The notes: generated from the letters alone by a model not told the origin. A DNA stretch of 64,000 nucleotides from Amoeboaphelidium protococcarum (GCA_023515745.1 JALECJ010000258.1:748501-812500), one strand, 5' to 3'; shown: positions 24,433-36,730, counted from the first letter of the stretch. Numbers and translations: made by a program.

Positions 24433-25684
24433 TTAACCTTGCCTCTTTAAATTGTTGTTTAATAAAGTTGTTGCTTATTTATACTATTTACTGTGATGTT
24501 ACTTGACATTTATATATTTTATACCGCATATGCGTGGTTCATGATCACTTGAATTATCTCAAGACAAGAAAACGACACTTAAAATTAAAAGAAGATTCTA
24601 GGTATGAAGAGGCAAATCATGTTAAATCATGTAGTAACTTATTAGATAACTGTCAGCTCCTATCGTTATTCAGAGCATTGAACTTTACAAAGCAAGACTG
24701 ACACGTCAACTAGAATTTTGAACCAAACACGGCCCACTCAGTATTCCAGCGTCAAAAACCATATATTTTGTATCCCATGCTTAAGAGCAGGCGAGCAAAT
24801 TCTGGATTGTCCAAACGGTTGGGGTCCGAAATATAAAAATTTCCTCATTGAGGAGACGGGACGCGATTTTCAACTCCCAAATCTTATTGGCCATCATCAA
24901 ACTCTTCCCACATGGTATCGCCAACGACAATATTCTCCTCTATGAGAAACTATTGCAATTAAACTTCGCCAAATACTCCTTCTTTATTGCCAGCGCGGAT
25001 GATAAAACTGACCGAGTGCATCTCAGTAACTATATGACCGGTCAATTTGGCCTAGAAGCTTCTAGTGTTAAAACCTTTGGATACCCACCCACGTCTCCGC
25101 AACACTGACATCTTCTGACCATGGCGTCCGTCAGCTTAATGCAATGATGTGCGACACTGAATTGTGGCAGTAGAAATGGCAATGAGGCAGTCTAAGCATT
25201 TTAGTGCGCCAAGTCTTCAACATGTCGCGACATTCAATATGCTAGCACAAGGTACTATTCAAAGTTTTCATTTGTTACACGGCGTAAGGCACCAAAGTCA
25301 TTGTACATTTGTCTGAGCAACCAACGAGCCGTCTGCTATATACTCAAAACACGCTATTAATTGTGTTACTATAAGTACACATTGCCGTGACGCGCCCACT
25401 ATTACGCATGAAAATATGCAATTCTCTGTAATCGACGAACCTCTCATTGTTCTAAATTGCCAAACCACAAAGCTACGATATGTGACTTCATTCTAAAACT
25501 CAAACGTGCCTACAAGGAGAGTTTTGTTGTATTCAAGCATTGACTTCTTCTTGATCCTGGTTTTAATGAGGTCATCTTTCCAAGGCGCACAATGAGACAC
25601 TACTATGTTCCATTCAACACAATTATATAAATCTGCATTATTATGTCCATACTCATAACCTGATTAACAGTATACTGAGACTAA
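24433..25684. other. Gene-poor stretch with short unrecognised frames
   Basis: After the formin 3' flank no conserved gene is visible. On the plus strand 24718-24945 and the overlapping 24848-25108 are open in different frames; the second (IFNSQILLAIIKLFPHGIAN, then ADDKTDRVHLSNYMTGQFGL) reads like coding sequence but I cannot place it. Stretches to 25684 are open on the plus strand with TAR as Gln and broken by TGA. The neighbouring gypsy RT relic suggests eroded mobile-element DNA. Confidence 0.35.
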
Positions 25685-26116
25685 TGGCATTACCAGAAAA
25701 TAGTATTGGCCATACTTAGTGAGAAAAGCGGTTTAGCTTCATGACCAGCTTTGACACGCAAAAGCTCAAATACACCATCTAAATTCAAGGCAGTAAACAA
25801 CTTTATTTTCTACAGAGAGCGGAATAGATCAGAAATATTAGGCAGAGGATTCCGATTCTTGATAGTTATTTTGTTCAAACCGCAATAGTCCATAAAGAGT
25901 CTCTTTTGAGAGTACTTTGTCCAGTCAGCCTTACGCACGAAGAAGCAGGGAACACCATATGGCGATTAACTCTTACGAATAAAGCCACGGTCCACATTCT
26001 TTTTCAGCCAGTCACGCATGACAGCATCTTCTTCCTGAGTCAATTTGTACATTTTACCAACAGGAGGTTTGGCGTCATACTTCAATTATATAGTACAATC
26101 TTTGTCAAGCATGGAA
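25685..26116 (-). pseudogene. Ty3/gypsy reverse-transcriptase fragment, decayed
   Basis: On the minus strand this segment is clearly similar at the nucleotide level to 34318-34740 of the intact element, from the linker before RT into the central RT palm. Long shared blocks include CATGACCAGCTTTGACACGC and AGCGGAATAGATCAGAAAT (plus strand). The copy has point changes, including lost Gln codons, and a one-base deletion in the run that is GCGGTTTTAGC in the intact copy, so no RT frame survives. It is a relic of an older insertion of the same or a sister family. Confidence 0.85.
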
Positions 26117-26354
26117 ACTTCAATCTCTCAATAAAATAGCTTCATTGACCGCTTTATAATTTAAAAAAAGGCTGTAAGCCTATTTGTCCTTATAAAAGTA
26201 CATTCGACCTACCGGTATAGTGAGGGCGAGATAAAGGCGAGTTCATTGATAAGCGAAGACTCCGTTCACTCCTGCGCCACTATCAAAACTACTGTAATCT
26301 TTAATTGATTAGCAGTGAGAAAGTGTAGTTTGAGAATTACTAATGATTTTATAA

Positions 26355-27155
26355 ATGAATCAACTGGTATGGATAACTCTGGGAGCGATTATGATGTGGC
26401 ATGGGTATAAGCGAAAATCATTGACTTGTAATGCCGCCGTTGTGGGATGGATACTAGGTGTGCTGCATAGTCTCGCTGGAACTTATTACATTCTGACTAT
26501 GGTTGCAATGTACGCGTATGGAACTATTGCTACTAAGTATAAGAAGTAGAGTAAAGCACAGTTTGAATCTACTGATGGTGCGACGTCTGGTAGGACCGTG
26601 ACGCAAGTTTTGTGTATAGCTGGTGTACCCGCTTTATTGTCATTGTATCAGGTGTATATGTAATATCCACTACCGGGACTGTGCGAAGCATTCACTGCAA
26701 TTTATGCTTGCAATTTGGGAGACACCCTCGCGTCAGAGATAGGAATGCTCAGTCAAGGAGATCCATATTCTGTCTGGACAATGCGTCGCGTTCCTAGAGG
26801 TACTAATGGTGCAATTAGTGTCTTGGGGTGTGTCGCGTGTCTTCTCTCAGCCTTATTGTTGAATATCACTACTAGATACTATGCGCCGAGTGAAATGATT
26901 GGTATTCATATTAGTGCGGCGATGCTTGGCATGTTGCTGGATTCTGTATTAGGTGCGACACTGCAAGCGACGTATGTTCATGTTGAATCTGGTAAAATAT
27001 GCAAACATCCGGGACAAGGTATTAGAAGAACATAGGGAGTGCCTCTTTTGTCCAATGAGGCTGTCAACCTTGTATCATCTCTCCTAACTGGACTGATTAC
27101 GTTTTTGCTCATGAGATATTATTAGAACTTCAACTGGCTCCCCTTTACAATTTGA
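26355..27155 (+). CDS. TMEM19: TMEM19/DUF92-family membrane protein, 266 aa
   Basis: One frame from ATG 26355 to TGA 27153-27155. It has the full set of DUF92 motifs: KSLTCNAAVVGWILG near the N-terminus, SGRTVTQVLCIAG (family SGRxxxQVLxNG), GDTLASEIGML (family DTWASEIG), VPRGTNGAISVLG (family VxPGTNGGVSxxG) and DSVLGATLQATY (family DSLLGATLQ). Six or so hydrophobic segments are spaced along it. Plant and cyanobacterial members (VTE6) are phytyl-phosphate kinases, so a CTP-dependent polyprenyl-phosphate kinase role is possible; animal TMEM19 is uncharacterised. It is somewhat shorter than human TMEM19 (336 aa), mainly at the N-terminus and the tail. It is the one intact conserved gene in an otherwise relic-filled stretch. 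Confidence 0.85.
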
Positions 27156-27517
27156 AGTCACGCGAACTATTGTATCAAGTTACTTTACTGGATTGGAATT
27201 GGTTTGCGGGATAAATTAAACGGTGCAGTTTTGGAGAAGACTCGTATTGGGTCAATCTAAAACTTCCGATATCTTTTGGGGTCAATGGTTTCTTTAAATT
27301 GATTGCTATTAATGCATCTCATTTTGGTGGCAGTATTGGCCATATTTCGATTGTCAAGATGCTTAGGTAGGATTTTTATATAAAAGTATAAATAAGGTAA
27401 TGATTGGGCTGACTCTGTTTGAATATCTTGCTCAAACTATTCCTTTAGGCGAGTAAATCGAATTTGGGAGTTTTACGCACTAAATGCCGACCAGGCGGGA
27501 GATCTATCTATAACTGA

Positions 27518-28830
27518 TCAAGATCGCTCTATACAATTTAGAAGAAAAGATTAAAATAGGTTGCGTCCACTGTGTAATACTACTGTAACACATTTTACCA
27601 GCCTAATTAAAAGAAGAACAGAGCAATAAATGCCAAGAGAAAGACTTGTTTTCTGATATATAATGACCTGTTAACACGCTATTAGAAAAAAATTGTATAT
27701 TAAACTTTCCTCGTAAATGTCGCCTTGATCAAATCCGATTTTACTCCTGAACTAATACACAACTGCGCCACGCGTTACTTTAATTTGAAATCTATCCAAA
27801 ACACAATGACTAAAAGAGCCTGTTCAACTATTGCAGAATTTAATCGCGCTTGGGCGTGTAAAACTTATTATGACTTTCTGATGATCTATATCAAAAACTT
27901 CACGGGCCACCCTTCCGAATGGATTGAAGTTTGGAAAGTATAGTTTCACCGTTTCCTACAGTAGTAATCAGATGAAGATATCCTAAATTAGGTGGATATC
28001 ACCAAAAAGAGGTTGAGAGTAAGGGCGCCAGTTGGGTCGGTGGTATTGGCATAGGCGATACGTCTTAATGACATCCTTGCAGCTGGGAAAAATTTGTTTG
28101 CTGGATAGTTAAGAGATGTCTGCGCCAGGTAAGAGAAACAAACCATCATTCAGGGGCTAAAGTAGTTTGATCCTATTATTGTCGATGGCTAATAGCTGAT
28201 TGTAAAGTGCGTTCCAAGATAATATTATGCATGCTAATGCACTTTCAAGGTTTTTAGTAATTTAGATTCCATAGGAGTCTTGGATGAAGAAGCAGGATAT
28301 GTTGATGTGGTCAGAGCTCAACGTATGACCAGTGTGGCTGCTGATCAGAGATAAGCCGAATTGTCCATTTTGGAAATTTTTGCCGCGTTAGAGTAGGCTG
28401 GTTATACTCAGCCACACATTGAGCAACAGTTAGGGGAGCAATTTAAGGCGCTCTCGATTGAATCTTAACAGTGAATACAGTCAGAATTTGCAGCCTCCTA
28501 GTTATTTTTGTCGATATTTCTGCCGAAGAATTATCCTTCTCTCTTCTTCACGCCAATTTGTTGAAAATAATCGTTTTCTGGTGGGAACAAAGTGTTCAGC
28601 GCGGCTGTATTTCAGTTCTACCGGAAAATTAAGGACGGTTGAGTGCCTTTGTATGCCGAGAGCCACTGTTACGCCTGCAAAAGCGCATCCTTTAAGTAAA
28701 GTGGCCAATGTGGGTATCTGAGGCGTGATATTCTAATGATTTTGGATGACCGCTGCGAGTTAAGCGAATGTGCCGTGCGATATATGTAACAAGAGTTTAA
28801 GAAGTATACTCTGCAAAAAAAAAATCGTAC
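27518..28830 (+). pseudogene. Unknown Cys-rich family, plus-strand copy (in-frame TGAs)
   Basis: One frame is open from 27518 to TGA 28472-28474 (~318 codons, TAR read as Gln) and continues in the same frame to ~28830, with two more TGAs at 28562 and 28640. Recognisable pieces are ITKKRLRVRAPVGSVVLAQA, DEEAGYVDVVRAQRM, then VFSAAVFQFYRKIKDG and ESHCYACKSASFKQSGQCGY with further cysteines (CELSEC). The family is unknown to me; CxxC with SGxCG looks like a small zinc-binding fold. An intron could remove the first two TGAs, but the third aligns with a Glu codon in the minus-strand paralogue, so this copy is probably disabled. It faces that paralogue tail to tail. Confidence 0.45.
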
Positions 28831-29071
28831 ATTTTTCATCTTTTTTATTCAGTGGAGGTTTCGATTAAAGTATTTAGATCTGCTAACTATAAAATTGAGC
28901 AAGACAGCACTCTTACAGCACTTCCTGCAGTGAAACTCACCACAAAATAGAGGACGCGTCGTGCTACTAATTCACAATGAGTTGTAAGGCTTCTTTAGCC
29001 TGAGGATCGTTCTTTAGTTGTAACAGTCTATTAGTTAAAACCTGCTCGTAGTCAGCCTACTCTTTTACCAG

Positions 29072-30110
29072 TCATTTCGCTTAACAAAAGGAAAACAGAT
29101 AGCATTCGCGCGTTTTCTACGTCTGGATCATACAATGCAATCTTCTAGTAACCCTCCTTGATGAGTTTGTGCGTTATGTTGAATGGTTTCCCTAATCAGT
29201 CTCTAGGCACAAAATACAACCAGAAAAATTCAGAACGAAGTACACTCTTGCAAAATCCGTCCACGGAGGATCAACAGACATTTTCGCGTCACCACATTGC
29301 GCTAGTTTGACAGGGACAGCAGCATACTAACTGAGGTGAGGGAGTAAGAACTAAAGAATTTACTTTGTTAAGCCATTACAGAAATATAGCTCATCAAAAT
29401 CTGCATCTTCCAACCGTTTCAGTCTTTGTTAATCTACGTAACTGTACTGCAAATGCTCCATGCTAACTATACAGCCACTGCGAGATGGTTGACTGCAGTC
29501 AGTATATTCACAGAGTCCATGCAAAATTTTACTCCATTGGCGCTTGAGGAAACCACATTTGCCACTCGGCTTATATGCAACGCCTTTGCATGAGTAACAG
29601 TGGCTATCTGTACACAACACTTCGCTTTCTCTTTATTTCTTGTAACATTAAAATTCAGCCGCGTTGAACACCAAACCATCACTAGAAGACTCAATTATCT
29701 TTTTAGAATTAAACGCGCATATCAATTTCTCCAGAACTTGCTCCTCGATTCGAATATTGGATGCACCAATGCATTACTACGCAATTACAGTTGCGACATC
29801 GGCAAAACTTTGTCGATCAGGGGCGAGTGTTCTCAATTCGACAGGTACTAGAGCGGCAAAGTCAATTTCTTCATTCGAAACGCCACTTGTATTGCCATTA
29901 CTGTTGAAATTTGAGTTGTGTTATTCTACCTAGTCTGATTAGTCGCGTGACAGGGTAGTTAAAAAAGCCTCTTAGGATACGCTGATCAATGATAGCGACA
30001 CAGATTTTACTTACCAATATTCTCTTCTTCATTGAGAACAAGTACCAAATTTAACTGCACTACATTCTTTACTAAGAGATCCAACATTAGTCTTTTCCTT
30101 TATGGTGATA
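29072..30110 (-). CDS. Unknown Cys-rich family, minus-strand copy
   Basis: The reading frame ends at TGA 29072-29074 and contains SNEEIDFAALVPVELR, DRQSFADVATVIAQQ, GLVFNAAEFQCYKKQRE and DSHCYSCKGVAYKPSGKCGF, homologous along its length to the plus-strand copy at 27.5-28.8 kb. An intron with a GTAAGT donor near 30013 and a TAG acceptor near 29940 would join an upstream exon (LDLLVKNVVQLNLVLVLNEE). The true start is not resolved and lies upstream of 30050. Residue pairs such as HCYxCK ... SGxCG are shared exactly, while flanking residues differ, as expected for a duplicated family rather than a recent copy. No known domain is recognised. Confidence 0.45.
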
Positions 30111-31392
30111 TGGTCGCTACAGTAGGGGGCGACTCTTGTTAAGTGATGCAAATATGATCAACGCATTATCCTGAATGTGCTCTTCGACCATACCAGTTAA
30201 ATGTAGTTGCATATCGTCTCCGAGAGTTCCAGATGCTTGTTGTAAATCATCAACGTGTGAAAAAAGCTCCATAGACGCGGCGTTCTCGCCACACTCCAAA
30301 AATTCACCAAAATGCAATACACGTTATGCAAATTCGTCGTCGGGGAGCTATTGTAGAACTTGTATATCAAGTTAGATATTCCTATATAATGGATTATGCT
30401 TGATTAGCCAATAAATCCACTTTAAAACAACTATTCGGCGAACGCGTAACACAGAGCCTCTTCTTCATCATACACTTTCACATCTTTACGTATTGTCGCG
30501 CCCTCAGCTACTTAGTCTTCTTAAGGTACTTCAGCATCTAGATTCACTACCTCGTCGTGTTACTACACTACATATTTCTGTTATAATGAGCTAGCAACTC
30601 TCCCGTGAACTTCTCTGGTTTCTTTGAGCAAAAGTGCACGTATAAAAACTCGCTCAGTCGGTTGGGATAAAAGGGATACAATTAATAAACACTCCATGCA
30701 TCACCTTGTTTGACAGGAAAAGAACACACATTACCATGAAGTGCCATCTATTAACTTCCAGATGCAGCGATGTTTCGCAGTTTAACAGTAAACATAGGCG
30801 AACACAGCTATACTGTACAGTATGTCATTGAGGATCTTCGTTCAGTCAAAAGCAACTTGCAATGACTAAACAGACGTTCCACTATACACGTTGTCGCCGG
30901 AATATACTTACATTCTTTTACAATGCCCAACTACATTTATTCAACAGGTTCTCTTGCGGGTGTCTAAAATAATTGGGACGCTTCAGACGGAGACTCATAA
31001 AATCAATGGCTACATTGGAGTAATCAGCAAAAAGAACCACTTCGTCGGCAACTTGGGAATTGGCATAAGCCTTCTCAATTCCAGCCGGTAATAAAGAAGA
31101 CAGAACTGACTTGAAGCTCTTTTCTTAGTCATCTCACTTAAATATGAAGTATGAGATTGTAAGCGAGGTTGGACTAAATCACAGAGAGAGAGAAAAGTTG
31201 CTTCACCGACGATGCGGCCGCGTTTCAACTAATCCATGTAAAAATTCATACGGCCCATTTTAAAATCAGTAGGTAGATATATTATGGATGGTTTTAACTC
31301 ATAAACTTTTAAAGATGGTGCATAATTGTGCTTTACTGTAGTTTACTGAGCAGCGATTTCACAGTAATTAAGTAATATTTAGTTTCAACACA
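30111..31392. other. Stretch without a supportable gene
   Basis: Short minus-strand frames occur (30117-30317 with MHFGEFLECGENAASMELFS; 31010-31228 with IVGEATFLSLCDLVQPRLQS), perhaps further exons of the minus-strand Cys-rich gene or of other decayed genes. No motif is recognised. The right end abuts the old solo LTR. Confidence 0.3.
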
Positions 31393-31635
31393 TGTAAGCA
31401 AGCACAAGCGTCGATCAAGTATCAACAGCTGGCTCTCTGTGGCGCTCAACATTGTTTCAAGTGCGCGACTCTTATGAACATTGATTTCTTTCACTTAACG
31501 TGTTAATAGAGTATTTATCTTATTAACACATTTTATCTTTCTGTACTTCTGTTATTGTCTCTGCTCGACTCTCAATCTTTGCATATTGCGTCCCGTCTGT
31601 TTCTACTGCGTATATAGTCTGTGCTAAGTAGAACA
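31393..31635 (+). repeat. Old solo LTR, opposite orientation, diverged and deleted
   Basis: This 243-bp sequence is a diverged reverse-complement match to the 298-bp LTR of the adjacent element. Shared blocks include GCGTCGATCAAGTATCAACAG, CAACATTGTTTCAAGTGCGCG and CACTTAACGTGTTAAT (each shown within 21 or fewer bases). It begins TGTAAGC (LTR start is TGTTAGC) and ends GTAGAACA directly at the young element's TCCAT target duplication. Internal deletions account for the missing ~55 bp. It is the footprint of an earlier insertion at the same locus. Confidence 0.85.
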
Positions 31636-31640
31636 TCCAT
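31636..31640. repeat. Target-site duplication, left copy (TCCAT)
   Basis: TCCAT directly precedes the left LTR and is repeated directly after the right LTR. Five-base duplications are normal for Ty3/gypsy integrases. Confidence 0.8.
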
Positions 31641-31938
31641 TTTAACTTAGGACAGATTATATACACAATAGGAACAGACAGGAAGTTATATACAAGGACT
31701 AGGAGTCAAGCAGAGACACTAACAGAAATACGGGAAGATAAAATATGTTAATAAGATAAATACTCTAATTAACACGTTAAGTGGAAGAAATCAATGTTCA
31801 TAAGAGGCGCGCATATATACTGCAGATACTTGCCTATTCGAGATCTAATTGATGAAAGAGGCGCGCACTTGAAACAATGTTGATCATCTAAGCCCCATAG
31901 AGTCTTCTGTTGATACTTGATCGACGCGTGTGCTAACA
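31641..31938 (-). repeat. 3' LTR (298 bp)
   Basis: In element orientation it starts TGTTAGCACACG and ends CCTAAGTTAAA. It appears identical to the right copy. The gag-pol stop codon (31884-31886) lies about 50 bp inside it. Confidence 0.92.
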
Positions 31939-34900
31939 CTACCCCCCTCTCTAAATGGCAGCTGATTCACAGAACTCCTTGAAGATCCATCATAAAAGTA
32001 GTCCTTATTCTTTTCAGTAGCTGCCAGAAAAGGAGCAAGATCTCTTTCATTAACTGTAGCATCAAATCGTGTTCCATCAGGTGACATCAACCAGTAAGTA
32101 CCGGGAAATCCAACGTCGACAACATGATATGGTCCCTTCCAATCGAACTCAAACTTATTCATGCTATGATGCTTTAATTTGACCCAATCACCAATCTTGA
32201 AGTAATATTCTGGAGCATTCGGATCAAGATTGTGACGTCTTCTCATACTTTCAGCCTAAGTCTTAGATCTCTCATATGCAGCAGCTCTGGAATCTCCCAT
32301 AGCTTCAAAAGTTCTTGCCATAATTTCTCCTTTCTCCTCAAGTTATTCAATCTCATCCAACGGCTGCAAAGTGCACTCAGGAGGACGTGAATCACCTAGT
32401 AAACGAGGCTCCACACCATAAAGCATGTAGAATGGTGACTTCTTGGTCACTGCATGAGTTCGACAGCGTATTCCAAACAAAGCCTGCTTCAGATACTCGT
32501 CCCATCTTTCCGGACGCCCATTAGTTAAAGTAGTTATCGCGTGATTGAGCATAGAATGCATTCTCTCTACCATACCATTAGTTTAAGGGTGATAAGGTGC
32601 AGTAGCAATTGGTCTAACGCCTTGCATTCTTTCATATTTCGCTATACCATCAGCTAAGAATGACTTCGCTCTATCAGACAAGATCTCATAAGGTGCACCG
32701 TAATTCATAAAGATATCATTGTAGAGGAAATCTGCAACAGTATCAGAATCTCTAAACTTCACAGCTTTAGCAACCACCCAACGAGTAGCGTAATCAATGG
32801 CGGTAATGATGTGATTATTACCAGATTTAGTCGTTTACAGATCCTGAACAAAGTCGATACCCCATCTCTCGAATGGGAGGGCAACGGGAGGAATAGGACG
32901 CAGAGGAGTCTATTACGTGAACTAATTCTTGGAAGCATCAAGTTAGCATTGCGCACACTCTTTAATATACTACTTGATGTCGGCATGCATGTCAGGCCAC
33001 CAGAAACGGCGTTCAATGAGATCAACTATGGAATCATACTTAAAATGACCAAGCCCATCATGGAATCGAGCTATATGAGCATCTCTATCAGACTTCAGCA
33101 AGTAAGGTCTCTTCGATCTATTATCAGCCAGAATTCTGTGCAACTTTCCATGCACCATGATGAAATGTTGACACTCTTACTTACATTTGTCCAATATGTC
33201 ACTAGATACATCCAGCCATTCGTCCGTCAACAGGAAATGCGCAATTACCAGAGGCCAGTCATGCTCTTCATCAAATTCCTTATTGAGCACATCACTTCTG
33301 ATCAGCTGACATTACAGATCTTGGTCAAAGGATATGGAAAACAGATCCAACTCTTACGGAGTCACAAACTTTGAAGGATCTAACAAGCATCTGAAATTGT
33401 ACTTCTCTTCGTCAACCGCATAATCTGAGCGTCTAGAGAGCAGATCAGCTTTACCATTTCTGGCACCAGGACGATGTGTCAAGACAAAATCAAATTCAGA
33501 GAAGAATAGAGACCATCGCGCCTATCTCCTTGTCAGTTGCTTTGTGGTCATAAAATATTGCAAACTCTTATGATCAGTCAAGACTGTTACTTGATGCTTA
33601 CCACCTTGCAGAAAGTGGCGCCATTCTTTGAAGCATTGATGAATTGCCAGTAATTCCTTGTCATAGATCTCATAATTACGCTCAGCAGGATTGAGTTATC
33701 TTGAATAGAAGGCGACAGGTTTGAACTCTCCAGAGTCAGACTACTAAGACAATACACCAGCAATGCCATAATCAGACGCATCTGCTTCGACCACGAAAGG
33801 CTTCTCTTCATCCGGATGACTTAGTACAATATTACTATTAAACATCTTCTTTAGTGAATCAAATGCATGCTACTTCTCAGCATCCCAAGTAAAAGCAACA
33901 TCCTTCTTCAGTAGTTAAGTCAGAGGACGCGTCAGATCTGCAAAGTGCGGAATAAATTTACGGTAGAAATTCACAAAGCCGTGGAACATCATCACATCCT
34001 TTACATTCTTTGGCGTTGGCCATTGAGTAACAGCTTCGACTTTTCTAGGATCCATGAGAATGCCATCTTTAGAAAGAATATAACCTAGGAAAGACGTGGA
34101 GGATTACGCAAACTTGCACTTTGACAGTTTGCAGTAGAGCTTGTTACAACGGAGAATCTACAAAACTTCGCGTACATGTTACCAATGTTCCTCTTCATCA
34201 CCATCAGTATATACAACAATGTCATCCAGATACACCACAACAAATTTGCCAATCTAATTCTTAAACAGATCATTCATGAATGTTTGAAATTAAGCAGGAG
34301 CGTTAGCCAATCCAAAGGGCATCACCAGAAATTCGTACTAGCCATACTTGGTGAGAAATGCGGTTTTAGCTTCATGACCAGCTTTGACACGCAAAAGCTC
34401 AAAGGCACCATCCAGGTCCAATGCAGTAAACAACTTTCCTTTTTAAAGAGAGCGGAATAGATCAGAAATGTTAGGTAGAGGATTCCGATTCTTGATAGTG
34501 ATCTTGTTCAGACCGCGATAGTCCATGCAGAGACGCAACTTGGAATCCTATGTCCACTCAGCCTTACGGACGAAGAAGCAGGGAGCACCATATGGTGATT
34601 AACTCTTGCGAATAAATCCACGATCCACATTCTTCTACAGCCAGTCGCGCATGACAGCATCTTCTTCCTAAGTCAGTTTGTACAACTTACCAACAGGAGG
34701 TTTAGCCCCAGGCTCTAAATCTATAGTGCAGTCTTATTCACGATGAGGTGGAAGCTCATTCAGCTGTTGCTTCATAAATACATCGCCAAACTCTTGTATC
34801 TGGTCAGGAAGAACAGGATCACTTATTTCAGTATCCTTTTACATTAAGCAAATCTACTCTTGAATGATATCTGATAGGCAATGATAATTTATGATTCCAT

Positions 34901-36722
34901 CTTCATCCTCATAGACAAATCCTGGAATTATGGTATTCTCTTCGTCCTTCTAATACATGTCTAATACAGTGGCATTAATGCAAACAAGAGGCGGAGTAGA
35001 GATGGAGTCAGAAACAGAAGTAGAAGCGTTAATAGTAGTAGACTCAGTTAAAGTAACAGGCAGAGTAGAGACAGAGGCAGAGTTAGAATCAGAAACAGAA
35101 TCAACAACAGTAGAAACAGAGACATGTTCGGAGACAGAGACAGACTTATTATCAGCAACAGTAGAAACAGAGACATGGTCGGAGACAGAGACAGACTTAT
35201 GATCAGCAACAGTAGAAACAGAGACGTGATCGGAGACAGAGACAGACTTATGATCAGCAGAGACAGAAAGATCACTAACGGAACTGGACTAGAGGTCTGA
35301 TACTTAATCGGGCTACAATGATATTAACTCCGGCGAGGTTACGCAATTAGTTAAACAGTACTATGAACCAAATTTTACAGTCACAGCTGACCAATCAATA
35401 TCAGGATTATGCATTCTTAACCATGAGAAACCAATAATTCCCTTTTGAGCAAGTTTTATAACGTAGAATGTGACCGTCTCAATATGATTAGCTATATGCA
35501 TTTACAGCGGAACAGTTTGATGAGTAATAAAGGTCTTAGTATTACGGTCACCATCAGCAAAGGATACACAGACTTTACGCTTGCATTTCACTACAGGAAT
35601 TTCGAACTCGGCCACTAAACTTTCATCTAAAAAGCAACTATCAGCGCCTGAATCTAAAAGCATAGGGACAGAAATTTCTTTAGCTCCATATTTTAAGACT
35701 GTGGGAAGGATCATTTTAGTAGAGACCTCATAATTCAGACTTAAAATATATTTCTCAGTTAGTCATCCTTAAGTACGAGTATTCAATAACGAGCAATTAG
35801 CCTTGATATGACCAGAGCCACCACAATATAGACACAGTCTCTAAGACAAACGACGCTGACGCTCCTCTGCGGACAACGGCCCACGCTTAACTTGATCAAT
35901 ATCCATATTATCTGGATTAGGAGGGCCAGGAGTAGAGGCAGACGAATTGGTAGAAGCAGAGGCCGACTAAGTGGAGGAAGACCTGACAGATGAATACTAC
36001 TTCTTAGAGTAGTTACTACCACCGCTTAAAGCTTTCATGTCAGCAACTCGTTCACCACAACGGATTGCAAGTTTCACCAGATCACTTAGTGTACTAGGCT
36101 CATCAGAGGACAACATCATTATGCGTACATCATTGTTAAGTCCTTCTTTAAATTCGGACTTCAGCGAGATATCATTCCACCCTATTCCAGACGACAGGAA
36201 TCTAAACTCTGCCGCATAGGCGGAAACCGTCATTGAGCCTTACTTTAGTCTTCTCAGAGCTTTCTCATCGCAGTCTCTTTGGCTAGCTGGACACAACCAC
36301 TCCTTGAAACACGCGATGAAGGTGTCAAAGGACTTCAACTCTTCTTTATACTGAGAGGGATTTTCAATAATAGGGTCGTAGTACTTGCTGGCTTTCTTAG
36401 TCAGAAGCGATCCAACAGTCTTAATCTTAATGTCGTCAGTGGCAAAGGCGTCCGGATGTAACTCAAACATGAGTTAGCACTAATTTACAAACGAACGGAA
36501 CTCCGACACAGATCCATCAAACTTTTCAGGATATATTATTTGCTTCTTCTATGAAGTCGGGGAGACCAGAGGTATAGCAGGCGGCACAGCGGTCTAAGCA
36601 ACATGCAATTACAATTATTGCATTTAATCAGATAAATATTGTATCTGTTACTGGAGTTGTTGATTAATCAACATCAACTGATTAACATCAACGGCAGGAG
36701 TTTAGGAACCAGAACCACTCAT
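31884..36722 (-). CDS. Single gag-pol polyprotein of the Ty3/gypsy element, 1612 aa
   Basis: ATG at 36722 and TGA at 31884-31886; 4,839 bp in one frame with no frameshift between gag and pol. Gag is ~1-290, ending with the zinc knuckle [14 protein letters not shown] (~293). The aspartic protease motif is [12 protein letters not shown] (~355). A Ser/Val-rich linker with three 17-residue repeats follows (~490-540). RT has [16 protein letters not shown] (~762) and the catalytic YLDDIVVY (~831). RNase H begins [17 protein letters not shown] (~974). Integrase has the H2C2 finger ([12 protein letters not shown] ... CAQC, ~1200), the catalytic Asp in WGIDFVQDL (~1285) and DRAKSFLAD, and Glu in [12 protein letters not shown]. 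It ends with a GPY/F module ([18 protein letters not shown], ~1525). All catalytic residues are present. The tail is encoded inside the 3' LTR. Confidence 0.95.
31939..31952 (-). promoter_or_regulatory. Polypurine tract of the retrotransposon
   Basis: In element orientation AGAGAGGGGGGTAG sits immediately before the 3' LTR, the position of the plus-strand primer. It is also coding, because the gag-pol frame runs through it (REGGS). Confidence 0.75.
35104..35256 (-). repeat. 51-bp tandem repeat (three units) inside pol linker
   Basis: Three near-identical 51-bp units encode a 17-residue repeat of the form [17 protein letters not shown], followed by a decayed fourth unit, between protease and RT. 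The frame is preserved because the unit is a multiple of three. The Ser/Val pattern looks like a flexible spacer. Confidence 0.8.
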
Positions 36723-36730
36723 AATATCAG

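Noticed and set aside
28640-28642. TGA as a sense codon in the Cys-rich family
   Set aside because: TGA ends every intact gene in the window and the paralogue has Glu at that place, so loss of function or splicing is simpler.
35104-35256. Possible CRISPR-like array
   Set aside because: The units are contiguous tandem repeats without unique spacers, inside a coding frame of a eukaryotic element.
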